Shown here: piece after piece, positions 55,571-64,000 of the stretch
Layout of the letters: every line of letters begins with the position of its first letter
Position numbering within the stretch: position 1 is the stretch's first letter
NCBI RefSeq assembly: GCF_018457175.1
Contig: NZ_JAGFNU010000007.1
Span: forward strand, 62,001-126,000
Length of the DNA: 64,000 nt
Direction of reading: 5' to 3'
Origin: Pseudohalocynthiibacter aestuariivivens
Lineage (GTDB): Bacteria > Pseudomonadota > Alphaproteobacteria > Rhodobacterales > Rhodobacteraceae
Program-made: the position numbers and the translations under genes
Notes under the pieces: model-generated
What the model was told of the DNA's origin: nothing
The model's input: the letters and a program-made list of their open reading frames with translations, nothing else
The model's database searches: none

Positions 55571-56551
55571 ATGCCAGTTCGGACGATAACGATTTACGAG
55601 GTGAACAATTCCTACGTTTCCAGTGGGTCTACGTCGCCTATTTTAAACGTTGTCACACTAACCATAAACGACGACGACGGTGTTCTTGATGCGAACAGCG
55701 GTGCTGATAGTGGGACTGATCAGACCTTTACCACCTCCTTGGGGACGGCATCCGGCTATACCTTCCGTTACAATGATACCAGCTTGGTCGGCGGAACATC
55801 CCAGACGATAAAAACATTCCAGCTTGTTATTGGCGGAACGACCCGGTCCTTCATTATGAACGACGCGGGCGACAGTATTCCTGGGGCAACCACCGGGTCC
55901 TCGGTAAATTTGCAATCCTACGCAAATTACACGCCGATTAATTATACCGCGTTGCCTTGCTTCGTAACCGGAACGCGGATTCATACGGTAAGCGGTTGGC
56001 GCGCCGTAGAAAAGCTCCGCGTTGGTGACAAAATCCCAACGCACGATAGCGGTGTTCAAACCGTGAGATGGGTTGGTTCGGCTACGCTTTCTTACCGCGA
56101 TCTTCTGAAGGCGCCGCATATGGCGCCGATCGCTATTCCAAAGGGCGCGCTTGGCCCTGACACTCCCAACAGGGATCTTAGGCTTTCGCCGCAACACAAG
56201 GTTCTTCTGTCCGGGTGGTCTGTCGAACTTACGGCCGGCCTTGAAGAGGCTTTCGTTCCAGCGAAATACCTGGTTGGAAAGAATGGGATCCTCATTGATC
56301 AGACCTGTGCAGAAGTCACCTATCACCACATCCTGTTCGACAGGCACGAGGTGATTGTCAGCGAGGGCTTGCAAACGGAAAGCTTTTTGCCTGGCGACAC
56401 AATCCGAAACGCGATGGACAAAGAAACGCTACGTGAGATTCTTTCGCTTTTTCCAGAACTTAGCGATCCGAAAAGTAATCGGCAGACACAAAATGCACGC
56501 CCGGTTTTAAAACCTTATGAAATCGCTGCTTTAACCATGGTCGCGGCCTAA
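55571..56551 (+). CDS. Hint-domain (Hedgehog/intein-like) protein
   Basis: The 326-aa protein has an N-terminal acidic, glycine/threonine-rich part (about 1-130; TINDDDGVLDANSGAD) and a Hint_2 domain from PCFVTGTRIHT (about 135) through RWVGSATL and LSPQHKVLL to HHILFDRHEVIVSEGLQTESFLPGD. The Cys following the proline would be the self-splicing nucleophile. Roseobacter genomes carry many such proteins, often linked to type I-secreted RTX proteins, but no RTX repeat or signal peptide is visible and no secretion gene is adjacent. ATG 55571 has AGGG upstream. Ends 4 nt inside the convergent sulfotransferase-like gene. Confidence 0.85.
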   Translation: MPVRTITIYEVNNSYVSSGSTSPILNVVTLTINDDDGVLDANSGADSGTDQTFTTSLGTASGYTFRYNDTSLVGGTSQTIKTFQLVIGGTTRSFIMNDAGDSIPGATTGSSVNLQSYANYTPINYTALPCFVTGTRIHTVSGWRAVEKLRVGDKIPTHDSGVQTVRWVGSATLSYRDLLKAPHMAPIAIPKGALGPDTPNRDLRLSPQHKVLLSGWSVELTAGLEEAFVPAKYLVGKNGILIDQTCAEVTYHHILFDRHEVIVSEGLQTESFLPGDTIRNAMDKETLREILSLFPELSDPKSNRQTQNARPVLKPYEIAALTMVAA

Positions 56552-57267
56552 AGGCTCAGTTTCTTTAAAGACAGTTTTTCATAGAAAGGCATCGCTTCCT
56601 GCGCGACTGCTTCGTAGTCGGGACTAAGACGTGGCAATCGTCCCTCAGCGCCAGCAAAGCCGGTGCTCCGGTGAACAGCGCCATACCAGTGTTTGGCCCA
56701 GACACCGTCTTCTCTATGACCACCGGCCGGCCAGCTTAACATCGCAGGGTCAAAGTTAAGCCCGATCACCTCGCATAGTTTTGACAGCATTCCCTTCGGA
56801 TTTTCACGAATGTCGTGCGAATCAATGACAAGCGGCGTACCGCCCATATCCCGGACTTCATCATAAAGTTCTGCCTGCTGGCGAAACCCAATGTCATCTA
56901 GAGTCGGGTTTTCGCGCTTTGCGGCGTAGCTCGCTACAACACGTGCCGGGTGGCGAATCAGGAAGACGTTTACAACGTTATTCATCCAGCCCCGGTCAAA
57001 ACCCTCAACCATATGATGTGTCATGTGTTTTTGATAAAAATGAGGCTTTCCAGCTGGTACAAGACCAATGCACCGTTCCGAAACGCGTTTTGCACAAACG
57101 TCACCGGCCGCAATAATAGCATCGCCCATCGGATGTTTCAGACCAGTTACAGCGAGATATGCCGCATAATAGGGCTCATCCCAAACAGCAAAATCTTGAC
57201 GCGAACCAAAGGAGTACATCATTGCCGTCGAAAGATTTCTTGGTCCGGACCACATTGCGATGCGCAT
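56548..57267 (-). CDS. Sulfotransferase-family-like protein
   Basis: The 239-aa protein has RIAMWSGPRNLSTAMMYSFGSR at the N-terminus, where sulfotransferases bind the PAPS phosphosulfate, and FLIRHPARVVASYAAKREN near residue 105, matching the 3'-phosphate-binding block. A true sulfotransferase is plausible but not proven; the family also holds enzymes of unknown donor. The start may be ATG 57267 or 57294. If active it would release PAP, the substrate of CysQ encoded at 6 kb. Confidence 0.7.
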   Translation of the reverse strand: MRIAMWSGPRNLSTAMMYSFGSRQDFAVWDEPYYAAYLAVTGLKHPMGDAIIAAGDVCAKRVSERCIGLVPAGKPHFYQKHMTHHMVEGFDRGWMNNVVNVFLIRHPARVVASYAAKRENPTLDDIGFRQQAELYDEVRDMGGTPLVIDSHDIRENPKGMLSKLCEVIGLNFDPAMLSWPAGGHREDGVWAKHWYGAVHRSTGFAGAEGRLPRLSPDYEAVAQEAMPFYEKLSLKKLSL

Positions 57268-57478
57268 TATAAACTTCTGCCATCCATTTTTCATACACCC
57301 GGCTTGTTAGTGGCCTTTGGTCTTTTATAAACAAACCCGCGTACACAGAAAATTGGCAAAAATGGGGCGTTCTTTGCTGTTTTATGATAAACTGAGTTCA
57401 CCTATTCGTGAATACAACTGACTGTGACTTGTAGCAATCAGCATACTACCGCAGAGTTTCGGCTGCAGGAGGAAATCT
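57268..57478. other. Gap between sulfotransferase-like gene and msrA
   Basis: About 210 bp hold the promoters of the two divergent genes; I saw no coding frame and no clear promoter pair. AGGAGG at 57467-57472 is the excellent ribosome-binding site of msrA. Confidence 0.4.
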
Positions 57479-58147
57479 ATGTCTCAAACAGTACCGCAGT
57501 TCAAAATAGTTGTCTTGGCAGTCGTGATGCTATTCGCCGTCGTGCTCGACTGTTCTCGCGCAAATGCGGGCTCCAGGGAAACGGCTATTTTCGCCGGGGG
57601 GTGCTTTTGGTGCGTAGAATCAGATTTTGAAAGCGTTTCCGGGGTAACCCGTGCCGTTTCCGGGTTCATAGGTGGAACGTCTGCGAATCCGACATACCGT
57701 CAAGTTTCAAACGGCGGGACCGGGCATCTTGAAGCCGTTGCAATAACATTCGATCCGGAAAGGATAACCTACCCCCAGCTTGTTCACTTGTTCTTTCGGT
57801 CAATTGACCCAACGGATGCTGGTGGTCAGTTCTGCGACCGGGGAGACAGCTATCGGACCGCGATTTTTTATACAAGCGAAGCACAACGACAAGCCGCTGA
57901 AGCCGGCAAGGCAGAGGCGAGGCGCGCGTTGGGCCAAAGAATTGTAACCCCTATTTTGCCAGCGTCCAGATTCTATCCCGCAGATGAATCACATCAAAAC
58001 TACTACCGGGGCAGAAACCGCATCATCACGCGGTGGGGCGTAAAGCGGCAATCAGACGCATATGAAGCATATCGTCAGGCTTGTGGCCGGGACAGCCGCG
58101 TTAAGGAGCTTTGGGGTGCCGCCGCACCATTTGCGAGCCATCACTAA
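57479..58147 (+). CDS. msrA: Peptide-methionine (S)-S-oxide reductase with signal peptide
   Basis: MsrA reduces oxidised methionine in proteins. The 222-aa product has an N-terminal signal sequence (KIVVLAVVMLFAVVLDCSRANAG, cleavage near residue 30), so it works in the periplasm, unlike the common cytoplasmic MsrA. The catalytic motif GGCFWCVE is intact, with GGTGHLEAVAITFDP and HLFFRSIDPTDAGGQFCDRGDSYRT; a second cysteine near the C-terminus (QACGRD) may resolve the disulfide. A near-perfect AGGAGG precedes the ATG. Its end overlaps rbsK by 4 nt on the other strand. Confidence 0.93.
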   Translation: MSQTVPQFKIVVLAVVMLFAVVLDCSRANAGSRETAIFAGGCFWCVESDFESVSGVTRAVSGFIGGTSANPTYRQVSNGGTGHLEAVAITFDPERITYPQLVHLFFRSIDPTDAGGQFCDRGDSYRTAIFYTSEAQRQAAEAGKAEARRALGQRIVTPILPASRFYPADESHQNYYRGRNRIITRWGVKRQSDAYEAYRQACGRDSRVKELWGAAAPFASHH

Positions 58148-59025
58148 GTTCTGAGCGCCAAAAACTTTTCTACGTCACCACGACGCGGGATCGCATCCGC
58201 TGTTCCGTGCCGTGTGACTTTAATGGCCGCGGCTGCCGACGCCAGTTTGAGCGCCTCTCTTATTTCCATCTCCTGATCAAGCCCCGCAGCCAAATATCCC
58301 GCAAAGGTGTCGCCCGCACCCGTTGTATCAACCGCAGAAACATCAAACGCGCGTGTTTTTACGATACCCCCCGTTGCATGAGTCCGCCACTCGGACCCTT
58401 CTCCACCTTTTGTAACGAGCACGTTTGAAACAGGAAAATCTTCTAAATTCGTCTCTAATTCGGCGCAAAGCTGTTCCGCTTCAATTTCATTCAGCGCAAG
58501 AACCGAAAGGAACGGAAGTATCTCTCTGGTTTTTTCGACAGAGAAGGGTGCGGCTGAATAAAAAACGCGCATTCCTAATTCTGCGGCCTTTGCTGCCGTG
58601 AAGCATTGCAGCGATGTTTCGTTTTGTAAAAGCAAAATATCGCCGTGCTTAGCGCCGTTTAGAGCCTGCAGAATGCGTCCTTTATCTTGTTCAGCATTCG
58701 CCCCTTGAAAGATAACAATGGCGTTTTCGGCATGTTTGTCGATGTTGATTATTGCGTGGCCCGTCGGAACTTCGACAATTGCGATGTTAGCGACATCTAC
58801 CCCAAATTCTTTTATCCGTTCTACCGCCCAGCGCCCGTCTTTTCCGACGGAACCTATATGCACAACAGCAGACCCGGCCCTTACCGCCGCAACAGATTGG
58901 TTTGCCCCCTTGCCGCCAAGCCCTTTCCGAAATCCGGTCGCTGCCAGCGTTTCACCAGGCTTCGGTAGGTGCGGAACATCATAAAAATAATCCGCATTTA
59001 TCGAGCCAAGATTAAAAATGGTCAT
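58144..59025 (-). CDS. PfkB-family carbohydrate kinase (ribokinase-like)
   Basis: The 293-aa protein is of the ribokinase/PfkB family: GSINADYFYDVPHLPKPGETLAA at the N-terminus with GLGGKGANQSVAAVRAG, and the C-terminal signature DTTGAGDTFAGYLAAGL with the catalytic aspartate in AGD. Ribose or another sugar/nucleoside is the likely substrate; specificity cannot be read. Its ATG follows immediately after the maeB stop (TAGATG), so the two are co-transcribed. Confidence 0.88.
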   Translation of the reverse strand: MTIFNLGSINADYFYDVPHLPKPGETLAATGFRKGLGGKGANQSVAAVRAGSAVVHIGSVGKDGRWAVERIKEFGVDVANIAIVEVPTGHAIINIDKHAENAIVIFQGANAEQDKGRILQALNGAKHGDILLLQNETSLQCFTAAKAAELGMRVFYSAAPFSVEKTREILPFLSVLALNEIEAEQLCAELETNLEDFPVSNVLVTKGGEGSEWRTHATGGIVKTRAFDVSAVDTTGAGDTFAGYLAAGLDQEMEIREALKLASAAAAIKVTRHGTADAIPRRGDVEKFLALRT

Positions 59026-61284
59026 CTAACCGACCCTATTTGCCGCAATCACCGCCATGTTCAGAATGTCGTTCACGGTGGAACCCGTGGCGCAGATCTG
59101 CACAGGCTTATCGATACCTATTAAAATCGGGCCGATGACTGTCGCTCCGGCCATCTCCTGCATCAATTTAACAGAGATCGACGCTGAATGGCGCGCAGGC
59201 ACAACCAAAACATTCGCGGGGCCTGTCAGACGTGAAAAGGGATAATGCGCCATCGCGTTCATGTTCAGGGCAACGTCTACTGTCATCTCTCCTTCAAATT
59301 CGAAATCGACACCGCGTTTTTCAAGAATCTCGGGCGCAAGGTGCATTTTTTCGGCGCGCTCTGACACCGGATAGCCGAATGTGGAAAAGCTCACAAAAGC
59401 AACACGCGGCTCAAGACCAAGAGTGCGCGCGACGCTTGCGCCACGTTCCGCAATATTGGCCAGATCTTCTGCATCCGGCCACTCGTGCACCAAGGTATCG
59501 GCAACCAGAACGACGCGGCCTTTGTGTAGCAGAGCGGTTACGCCAACTGCGCCAGTTTCGGCCGTTGCATCAAATACATGGTTGATGAGTTGGAGCACAT
59601 TCGCAGATTTCCGCGTGGCGCCCGTAACCATACAGTCGCCATGGCCGTGCGCCAGCATCAAAGATGCAAACACGTGCCGGTCACGTGCCGCGAGCCTGTG
59701 GATGTCGCTATGGTCAAACCCGTGACGCTGCAGTCTTTTGTAAAGAAAGCTTTTATATTCTTCCAGATGTGTCGTGTTTGCGGCATTTACGATTTCAATT
59801 TCTGAAACCGCCTCTGCAAGTCCGGCAGCGCTTAGTTTTTCGACCACGTCCTGTTCACGCCCTACGACAAGAGCCGTTCCAAGGCCGCTACGTTGATAAG
59901 CAACTGCTGCACGAAGAACCCTCGGATCATCACCTTCAGCAAAAATCATGCGCGCTTGTGCTGCTTTGGCCCGGGTGTGAATGCTCCGCAACATTGAAGC
60001 CGTCGGGTCCATTCTGGCCTTCAGGGATTCGCGGTAACCTTCCATGTCGACAATGGGGCGACGCGCGACCCCCGTGTCCATCCCGGCACGGGCAACTGCC
60101 GGCGGGATAATGTAGATCAGCCTGGGGTCAAACGGTGTTGGGATAATGTAATCACGGCCAAACGTCAGCTTGCGGCCATAGGCCATCGCAACTTCGTCCG
60201 GTACATCTTCGCGAGCTAGTTCTGCAAGTGCACGCGCGCAAGCGATTTTCATTTCGTCGTTGATGGCGCGGGCATGAATATCAAGCGCTCCGCGAAACAG
60301 GTAAGGAAAGCCAAGAACGTTGTTCACCTGATTTGGGTAATCAGAACGGCCCGTCGCAACGATTGCGTCCTCGCGAACGGCATGTGCCTCTTCTGGCGTT
60401 ATTTCCGGATCGGGGTTCGCCATCGCAAAGATAACCGGGTCTTTCGCCATGTTAGAGATCATTTCAGACGTCACAGCGCCTTTGGCTGAAACACCCAAAA
60501 ACACATCTGCGCCTTTCATCGCATCGTCGAGGGTGCGTAGTTTGGTTTTGACAGCATGGGCTGATTTCCACTGGTTCATCCCCTTAGCCCGACCCTGATA
60601 AATTACGCCCTTGGTGTCACAAGCGATGCAGTTATCATGACGTGCGCCCATAGACTTTAAAAGCTCGATGCAGGCGATCCCTGCTGCGCCCGCTCCATTC
60701 AGAACGATCCGGCAATCCTCGATCTTTTTACCCGAAATATGAAGCGCATTGATAAGCCCTGCCGCGCAAATCACCGCCGTACCGTGTTGGTCGTCGTGAA
60801 AGACCGGAATATCCATCACTTCTTTAAGGCGCTGTTCAATGATGAAGCATTCAGGCGCTTTGATGTCTTCAAGGTTGATGCCACCAAAGCTGGGGCCCAT
60901 CAGGCGTACGGCGTTTATGAACTCGTCTGCATCCTCGGTATCAAGCTCCAGGTCTATCGAATTCACATCCGCGAAGCGTTTGAAAAGAACGGCTTTGCCT
61001 TCCATCACTGGCTTGGACGCAAGCGCGCCCAAGTTTCCAAGCCCCAGGATGGCGGTACCGTTTGAAATAACGGCAACCATGTTTCCCTTGGTTGTATAGT
61101 CGTAAGCGAGCTCTGGGTTTTCTGCGATCGCCTCAACCGGAACAGCAACACCGGGCGAATACGCTAAAGACAGGTCACGCTGAGTGGTCATAGGCTTGGT
61201 TGCCGATATTTCATACTTCCCCGGTTTTGGGTCCATATGATAGGCGAGCGCCTCTTCTGCAGTGACTTTATTTTTATTCGCCAT
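59026..61284 (-). CDS. maeB: NADP-dependent malic enzyme with C-terminal phosphotransacetylase-like domain
   Basis: MaeB decarboxylates malate to pyruvate and NADPH. The 752-aa protein has the malic-enzyme half (residues 1-430: PVFHDDQHGTAVICAAGLINAL, GAGAAGIACIELL) and a second half resembling phosphate acetyltransferase, which is a regulatory, usually inactive, domain in these long bacterial enzymes. ATG 61284 is used. First gene of the maeB-kinase pair, divergent from mutS. Confidence 0.95.
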   Translation of the reverse strand: MANKNKVTAEEALAYHMDPKPGKYEISATKPMTTQRDLSLAYSPGVAVPVEAIAENPELAYDYTTKGNMVAVISNGTAILGLGNLGALASKPVMEGKAVLFKRFADVNSIDLELDTEDADEFINAVRLMGPSFGGINLEDIKAPECFIIEQRLKEVMDIPVFHDDQHGTAVICAAGLINALHISGKKIEDCRIVLNGAGAAGIACIELLKSMGARHDNCIACDTKGVIYQGRAKGMNQWKSAHAVKTKLRTLDDAMKGADVFLGVSAKGAVTSEMISNMAKDPVIFAMANPDPEITPEEAHAVREDAIVATGRSDYPNQVNNVLGFPYLFRGALDIHARAINDEMKIACARALAELAREDVPDEVAMAYGRKLTFGRDYIIPTPFDPRLIYIIPPAVARAGMDTGVARRPIVDMEGYRESLKARMDPTASMLRSIHTRAKAAQARMIFAEGDDPRVLRAAVAYQRSGLGTALVVGREQDVVEKLSAAGLAEAVSEIEIVNAANTTHLEEYKSFLYKRLQRHGFDHSDIHRLAARDRHVFASLMLAHGHGDCMVTGATRKSANVLQLINHVFDATAETGAVGVTALLHKGRVVLVADTLVHEWPDAEDLANIAERGASVARTLGLEPRVAFVSFSTFGYPVSERAEKMHLAPEILEKRGVDFEFEGEMTVDVALNMNAMAHYPFSRLTGPANVLVVPARHSASISVKLMQEMAGATVIGPILIGIDKPVQICATGSTVNDILNMAVIAANRVG

Positions 61285-61461
61285 AATCTTTCGTCTTCCC
61301 TAGCTAAGGCTGCTTAACCTACACAAGAATCCGTTTCGTACAATATGATGATTCAACTCTTCCTTGCGAACGCCCGCAATGCGGGTCATTTTCGCGGTGC
61401 AGAGCGACCAGATTTATTGCATTGTCACGTTGCAGGTTAGGCAAAGGAAGAAATCAGGACT
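61285..61461. promoter_or_regulatory. Divergent maeB/mutS regulatory region
   Basis: This 177-bp spacer holds the promoters of both genes. It contains a perfect inverted repeat CCCGCA-A-TGCGGG at 61373-61385, which could be an operator. A TTGCGA/CATTTT pair with 17-bp spacing (61364-61392) straddles it and is a possible mutS promoter. Confidence 0.4.
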
Positions 61462-64000
61462 ATGGCGACGGCCGGCACCACCACTGTAACCCCAATGATG
61501 GCACAATTTCTGGAGATAAAATCCCAGTATAAAGACGCGCTTTTGTTCTATCGGATGGGTGATTTCTACGAGATGTTCTTTGACGACGCTGTGGCAGCGG
61601 CAGCTGCGCTCGATATTGCGCTTACAAAGCGGGGTAAGCACAACGGTGCTGATATTCCGATGTGCGGCGTCCCGGTGCATTCTGCTGAAGGATATTTTTT
61701 GACCCTCATTCGCAAAGGGTTTCGCGTAGCCGTTTGCGAACAGCTTGAAGACCCCGCCGAGGCGAAAAAGCGTGGTTACAAGGCTGTTGTAAAGCGGGGC
61801 GTCGTTCGGCTTGTTACGCCCGGGACTTTGACCGAAGATTCACTGCTGGAAGCACGGCGAAACAATTACCTTGCTGCGTTTGCAACCGTCAGAAATGAGG
61901 CAGCGCTTGCCTGGGCAGATATTTCAACGGGCGAGTTTCATGTGACCTCCTGCCCGCTTGTCCGATTGGGGCCAGAACTGGCGCGTCTTGCACCGCGAGA
62001 GTTGCTTATTGTTGATGAGAATGAACCAGATTGTGCTGATATAGTCTCTGATTTGGACGTTTCTCTCACTCCGCTCGCCCGATCAAGTTTCGACAGTACG
62101 TCTTCGGAAAAGCGTCTTACTGCGCTGTTCGATGTTAACACGATAGATGCCTTTGGTCAGTTTTCCCGGGTCGAATTGTCGGTCCTCGGTGCGATTGTCG
62201 AATATCTGGATATAACGCAAAAGGGGAACCTGCCACTGCTGCGCCCACCCGTTCGTGAAGGCGCGGGCGCGGTCATGCAGATTGACGCGGCTACGCGACG
62301 AAATCTTGAGTTGACGTGTAATATGGCGGGCGGTCGTGATGGCTCTTTAGTGGCCGCGATTGACCGAACAGTGACAGCGGGCGGTGGGCGGTTGCTTGAG
62401 AAACGTCTCTCAAGCCCCTCGATGGATCTCAGTACCATAGGGGCGCGACTGGATTCCATTTCCTATCTGCTGGAAAAAAGCAAACTTACGGCAGGCCTGC
62501 GCGCTACGCTTAAAAAATGCCCGGACATGGACCGCGCTTTATCCAGGCTTGCGCTTGACCGTGCCGGCCCCCGGGACCTTACGGCCATTCGTAATGGGCT
62601 CGGCCAGAGCCAACAAATTTCCAAGCGCCTGAAAGAAGAAAACCTACCGCCGCTTTTGGGGATCTCGGCGACCGCGCTTAATGGGCACAACAAATTGCTT
62701 GATCTGCTTGATGCGGCTCTCGTTGCCGAACCCCCTTTGCTGCTGCGCGACGGTGGCGTTATCGCGCCAGGATACGATGAAGAATTGGACGAGGCCCGGC
62801 TTTTGCGTGATGAGGGGCGTGGCATCATTGCGAAATTGCAAACCGAGTACGCCGATCAAACCGGAATCTCTACACTAAAGATCAAACATAACAATGTGCT
62901 TGGCTACTTCATCGAAACAACAGCGACACACGCGGCAAAAATGCTGTCCGAGCCGCTGTCAGAAGTTTTTATTCATCGCCAAACCACAGCAAATGCTGTT
63001 CGGTTTACAACGGTGCCCCTTTCCGAACTAGAAACGAAAATTTTGAACGCTGGGCAGCGGGCCCTGTCTATAGAAAAACGTCATTATGCCGCCTTAAAAG
63101 AGGCTGTTTTGGCAGTTTCGGATAAGGTCTCTTCGGCCGCGTCAGCGATTGCGGAAATTGATTTGGCGGCTGCTTTTGCTGATCTGGCTGCGGGCGAAGG
63201 CTGGTGTAAGCCAACGGTCGACAACAGCCGTGATTTTGAGGTCATCGCTGGTCGACACCCGGTGGTTGAGCTTGCGTTACGAAAGCAGGGTGGTGCTGGC
63301 TTTATTGCGAATGACTGTGCGTTTCAACCTGGCGGCGGCGCAAGTATATGGTTGCTGACTGGCCCAAATATGGCCGGTAAATCAACGTTCCTTCGTCAGA
63401 ACGCGCTTATCGCTCTGCTCGCGCAAATCGGTTGTTTTGTACCCGCAAAATCTGCGCGCATTGGCCTTGTTTCGCAACTGTTCAGCCGTGTTGGGGCGTC
63501 TGACGATCTGGCGCGAGGGCGCTCCACCTTTATGGTGGAAATGGTCGAAACCGCTGCCATTTTAAATCAGGCAGATGAACGAGCCTTCGTGATCCTAGAC
63601 GAAATTGGGCGCGGAACGGCAACCTATGACGGGCTTTCCATCGCCTGGGCAACGCTCGAACACCTGCACGACGCCAACAAATGCCGCGCGCTTTTCGCAA
63701 CCCACTATCACGAAATGACCACTCTCGCTGAAAAACTCTCTGGTGTCGAAAACTCAACCGTCGCTGTCAAGGAGTGGGAGGGCGACGTCATATTCCTGCA
63801 TGAAGTTCGAAAAGGTGCCGCGGACCGGTCTTATGGAGTGCAAGTCGCGAAGCTGGCTGGCCTTCCTGAAGCGGTTGTCAACCGTGCGCGCGTTGTCCTT
63901 GAGGCGTTGGAGAAAGGTGAACGTGAAGGCGGGGTTCGCCAGAAAGCGCTGATTGACGATCTTCCGCTTTTTTCTATCGCGGCCACAGCGCAGCCGAGTG
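61462..64000 (+). CDS. mutS: DNA mismatch repair protein MutS, partial at right edge
   Basis: MutS recognises mismatches and starts repair. The frame starts at ATG 61462 and is open to the window edge after 846 codons, so the C-terminal end is missing. It has MMAQFLEIKSQYKDALLFYRMGDFYEMF with the mismatch-contacting Phe-Tyr-Glu, the clamp and lever domains, and the ATPase with TGPNMAGKSTFLRQ (Walker A), DEIGRGTATYDG (Walker B; many homologues read DEIGRGTSTYDG) and ATHYHEMT. The ATPase block is intact. Confidence 0.97.
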   Translation, partial: MATAGTTTVTPMMAQFLEIKSQYKDALLFYRMGDFYEMFFDDAVAAAAALDIALTKRGKHNGADIPMCGVPVHSAEGYFLTLIRKGFRVAVCEQLEDPAEAKKRGYKAVVKRGVVRLVTPGTLTEDSLLEARRNNYLAAFATVRNEAALAWADISTGEFHVTSCPLVRLGPELARLAPRELLIVDENEPDCADIVSDLDVSLTPLARSSFDSTSSEKRLTALFDVNTIDAFGQFSRVELSVLGAIVEYLDITQKGNLPLLRPPVREGAGAVMQIDAATRRNLELTCNMAGGRDGSLVAAIDRTVTAGGGRLLEKRLSSPSMDLSTIGARLDSISYLLEKSKLTAGLRATLKKCPDMDRALSRLALDRAGPRDLTAIRNGLGQSQQISKRLKEENLPPLLGISATALNGHNKLLDLLDAALVAEPPLLLRDGGVIAPGYDEELDEARLLRDEGRGIIAKLQTEYADQTGISTLKIKHNNVLGYFIETTATHAAKMLSEPLSEVFIHRQTTANAVRFTTVPLSELETKILNAGQRALSIEKRHYAALKEAVLAVSDKVSSAASAIAEIDLAAAFADLAAGEGWCKPTVDNSRDFEVIAGRHPVVELALRKQGGAGFIANDCAFQPGGGASIWLLTGPNMAGKSTFLRQNALIALLAQIGCFVPAKSARIGLVSQLFSRVGASDDLARGRSTFMVEMVETAAILNQADERAFVILDEIGRGTATYDGLSIAWATLEHLHDANKCRALFATHYHEMTTLAEKLSGVENSTVAVKEWEGDVIFLHEVRKGAADRSYGVQVAKLAGLPEAVVNRARVVLEALEKGEREGGVRQKALIDDLPLFSIAATAQPS

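Noticed and set aside
1-64000. Search by eye for CRISPR repeats, insertion sequences, integrase genes and tRNA-based attachment sites
   Set aside because: No regularly spaced repeats, terminal inverted repeats with transposase, phage genes or tRNAs were seen.

Overview
The window looks like a chromosomal core segment from a marine alphaproteobacterium of the Rhodobacteraceae (Roseobacter group). The evidence is the protein sequences and the gene neighbourhoods: secA divergent from ppiC-argJ-mutT, rimP-nusA-ylxR-infB, marR/nit/grxC/comF opposite an NDUFAF5-like methyltransferase and hemH, a GT14 glycosyltransferase with a Rhodobacterales-type C-terminal extension, and maeB divergent from mutS. 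Base composition looks moderate (not measured). I see no rRNA, tRNA, CRISPR array, insertion sequence, integrase or prophage gene, so nothing points to recent transfer of a large block.

Layout. 1-6.8 kb: a leftward surface-sugar cluster (galU, galE, two tandem GT2 enzymes, a GT14 enzyme cut by the left edge), then a leftward cysQ. 6.9-9 kb: an ABC-2 polysaccharide-export permease with an SH3 exported protein, then alkB. 9-13 kb: dnaK-dnaJ behind a near-ideal alphaproteobacterial heat-shock promoter, then radC. 13-19 kb: two exported proteins of unclear role (one a PstS-like/OmpA fusion), then secA. 18.9-21.8 kb: ppiC, argJ, mutT and a 45-codon orphan gene ended by a strong terminator. 21.7-27.2 kb: the leftward rimP-nusA-ylxR-infB operon, whose leader appears to hold an intrinsic terminator. 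27.3-33.5 kb: a double-CDGSH iron-sulfur protein and an oligopeptide-type ABC importer. 33.6-39.7 kb: pip, ubiG, a marR-nit-grxC-comF operon, the NDUFAF5-like gene and hemH. 39.7-42 kb: an envelope patch with two L,D-transpeptidases, a CAP-domain lipoprotein and a 60-aa exported/membrane peptide. 42-47 kb: a paired ABC exporter operon ending in an RNA methyltransferase. 47-51 kb: lysE-like, cca, two Nudix genes and hslO. 51-52.7 kb: a receiver/PP2C phosphatase facing a lone Hpt protein, a probable partner-switching or phosphorelay module. 52.7-64 kb: ilvA, argG, a Hint-domain protein, a sulfotransferase-like gene, an exported msrA, a ribokinase-family kinase, maeB and the start of mutS (cut by the right edge).

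Most of the window is housekeeping. The stretches that best repay a second look are the receiver-PP2C/Hpt pair, the terminator inside the rimP-nusA-infB leader, the surface glycan cluster, the L,D-transpeptidase/CAP patch, the PstS-OmpA fusion, and two small conserved-looking proteins (45 and 60 aa). I found no clear defence system or other wholly new multi-gene machine.
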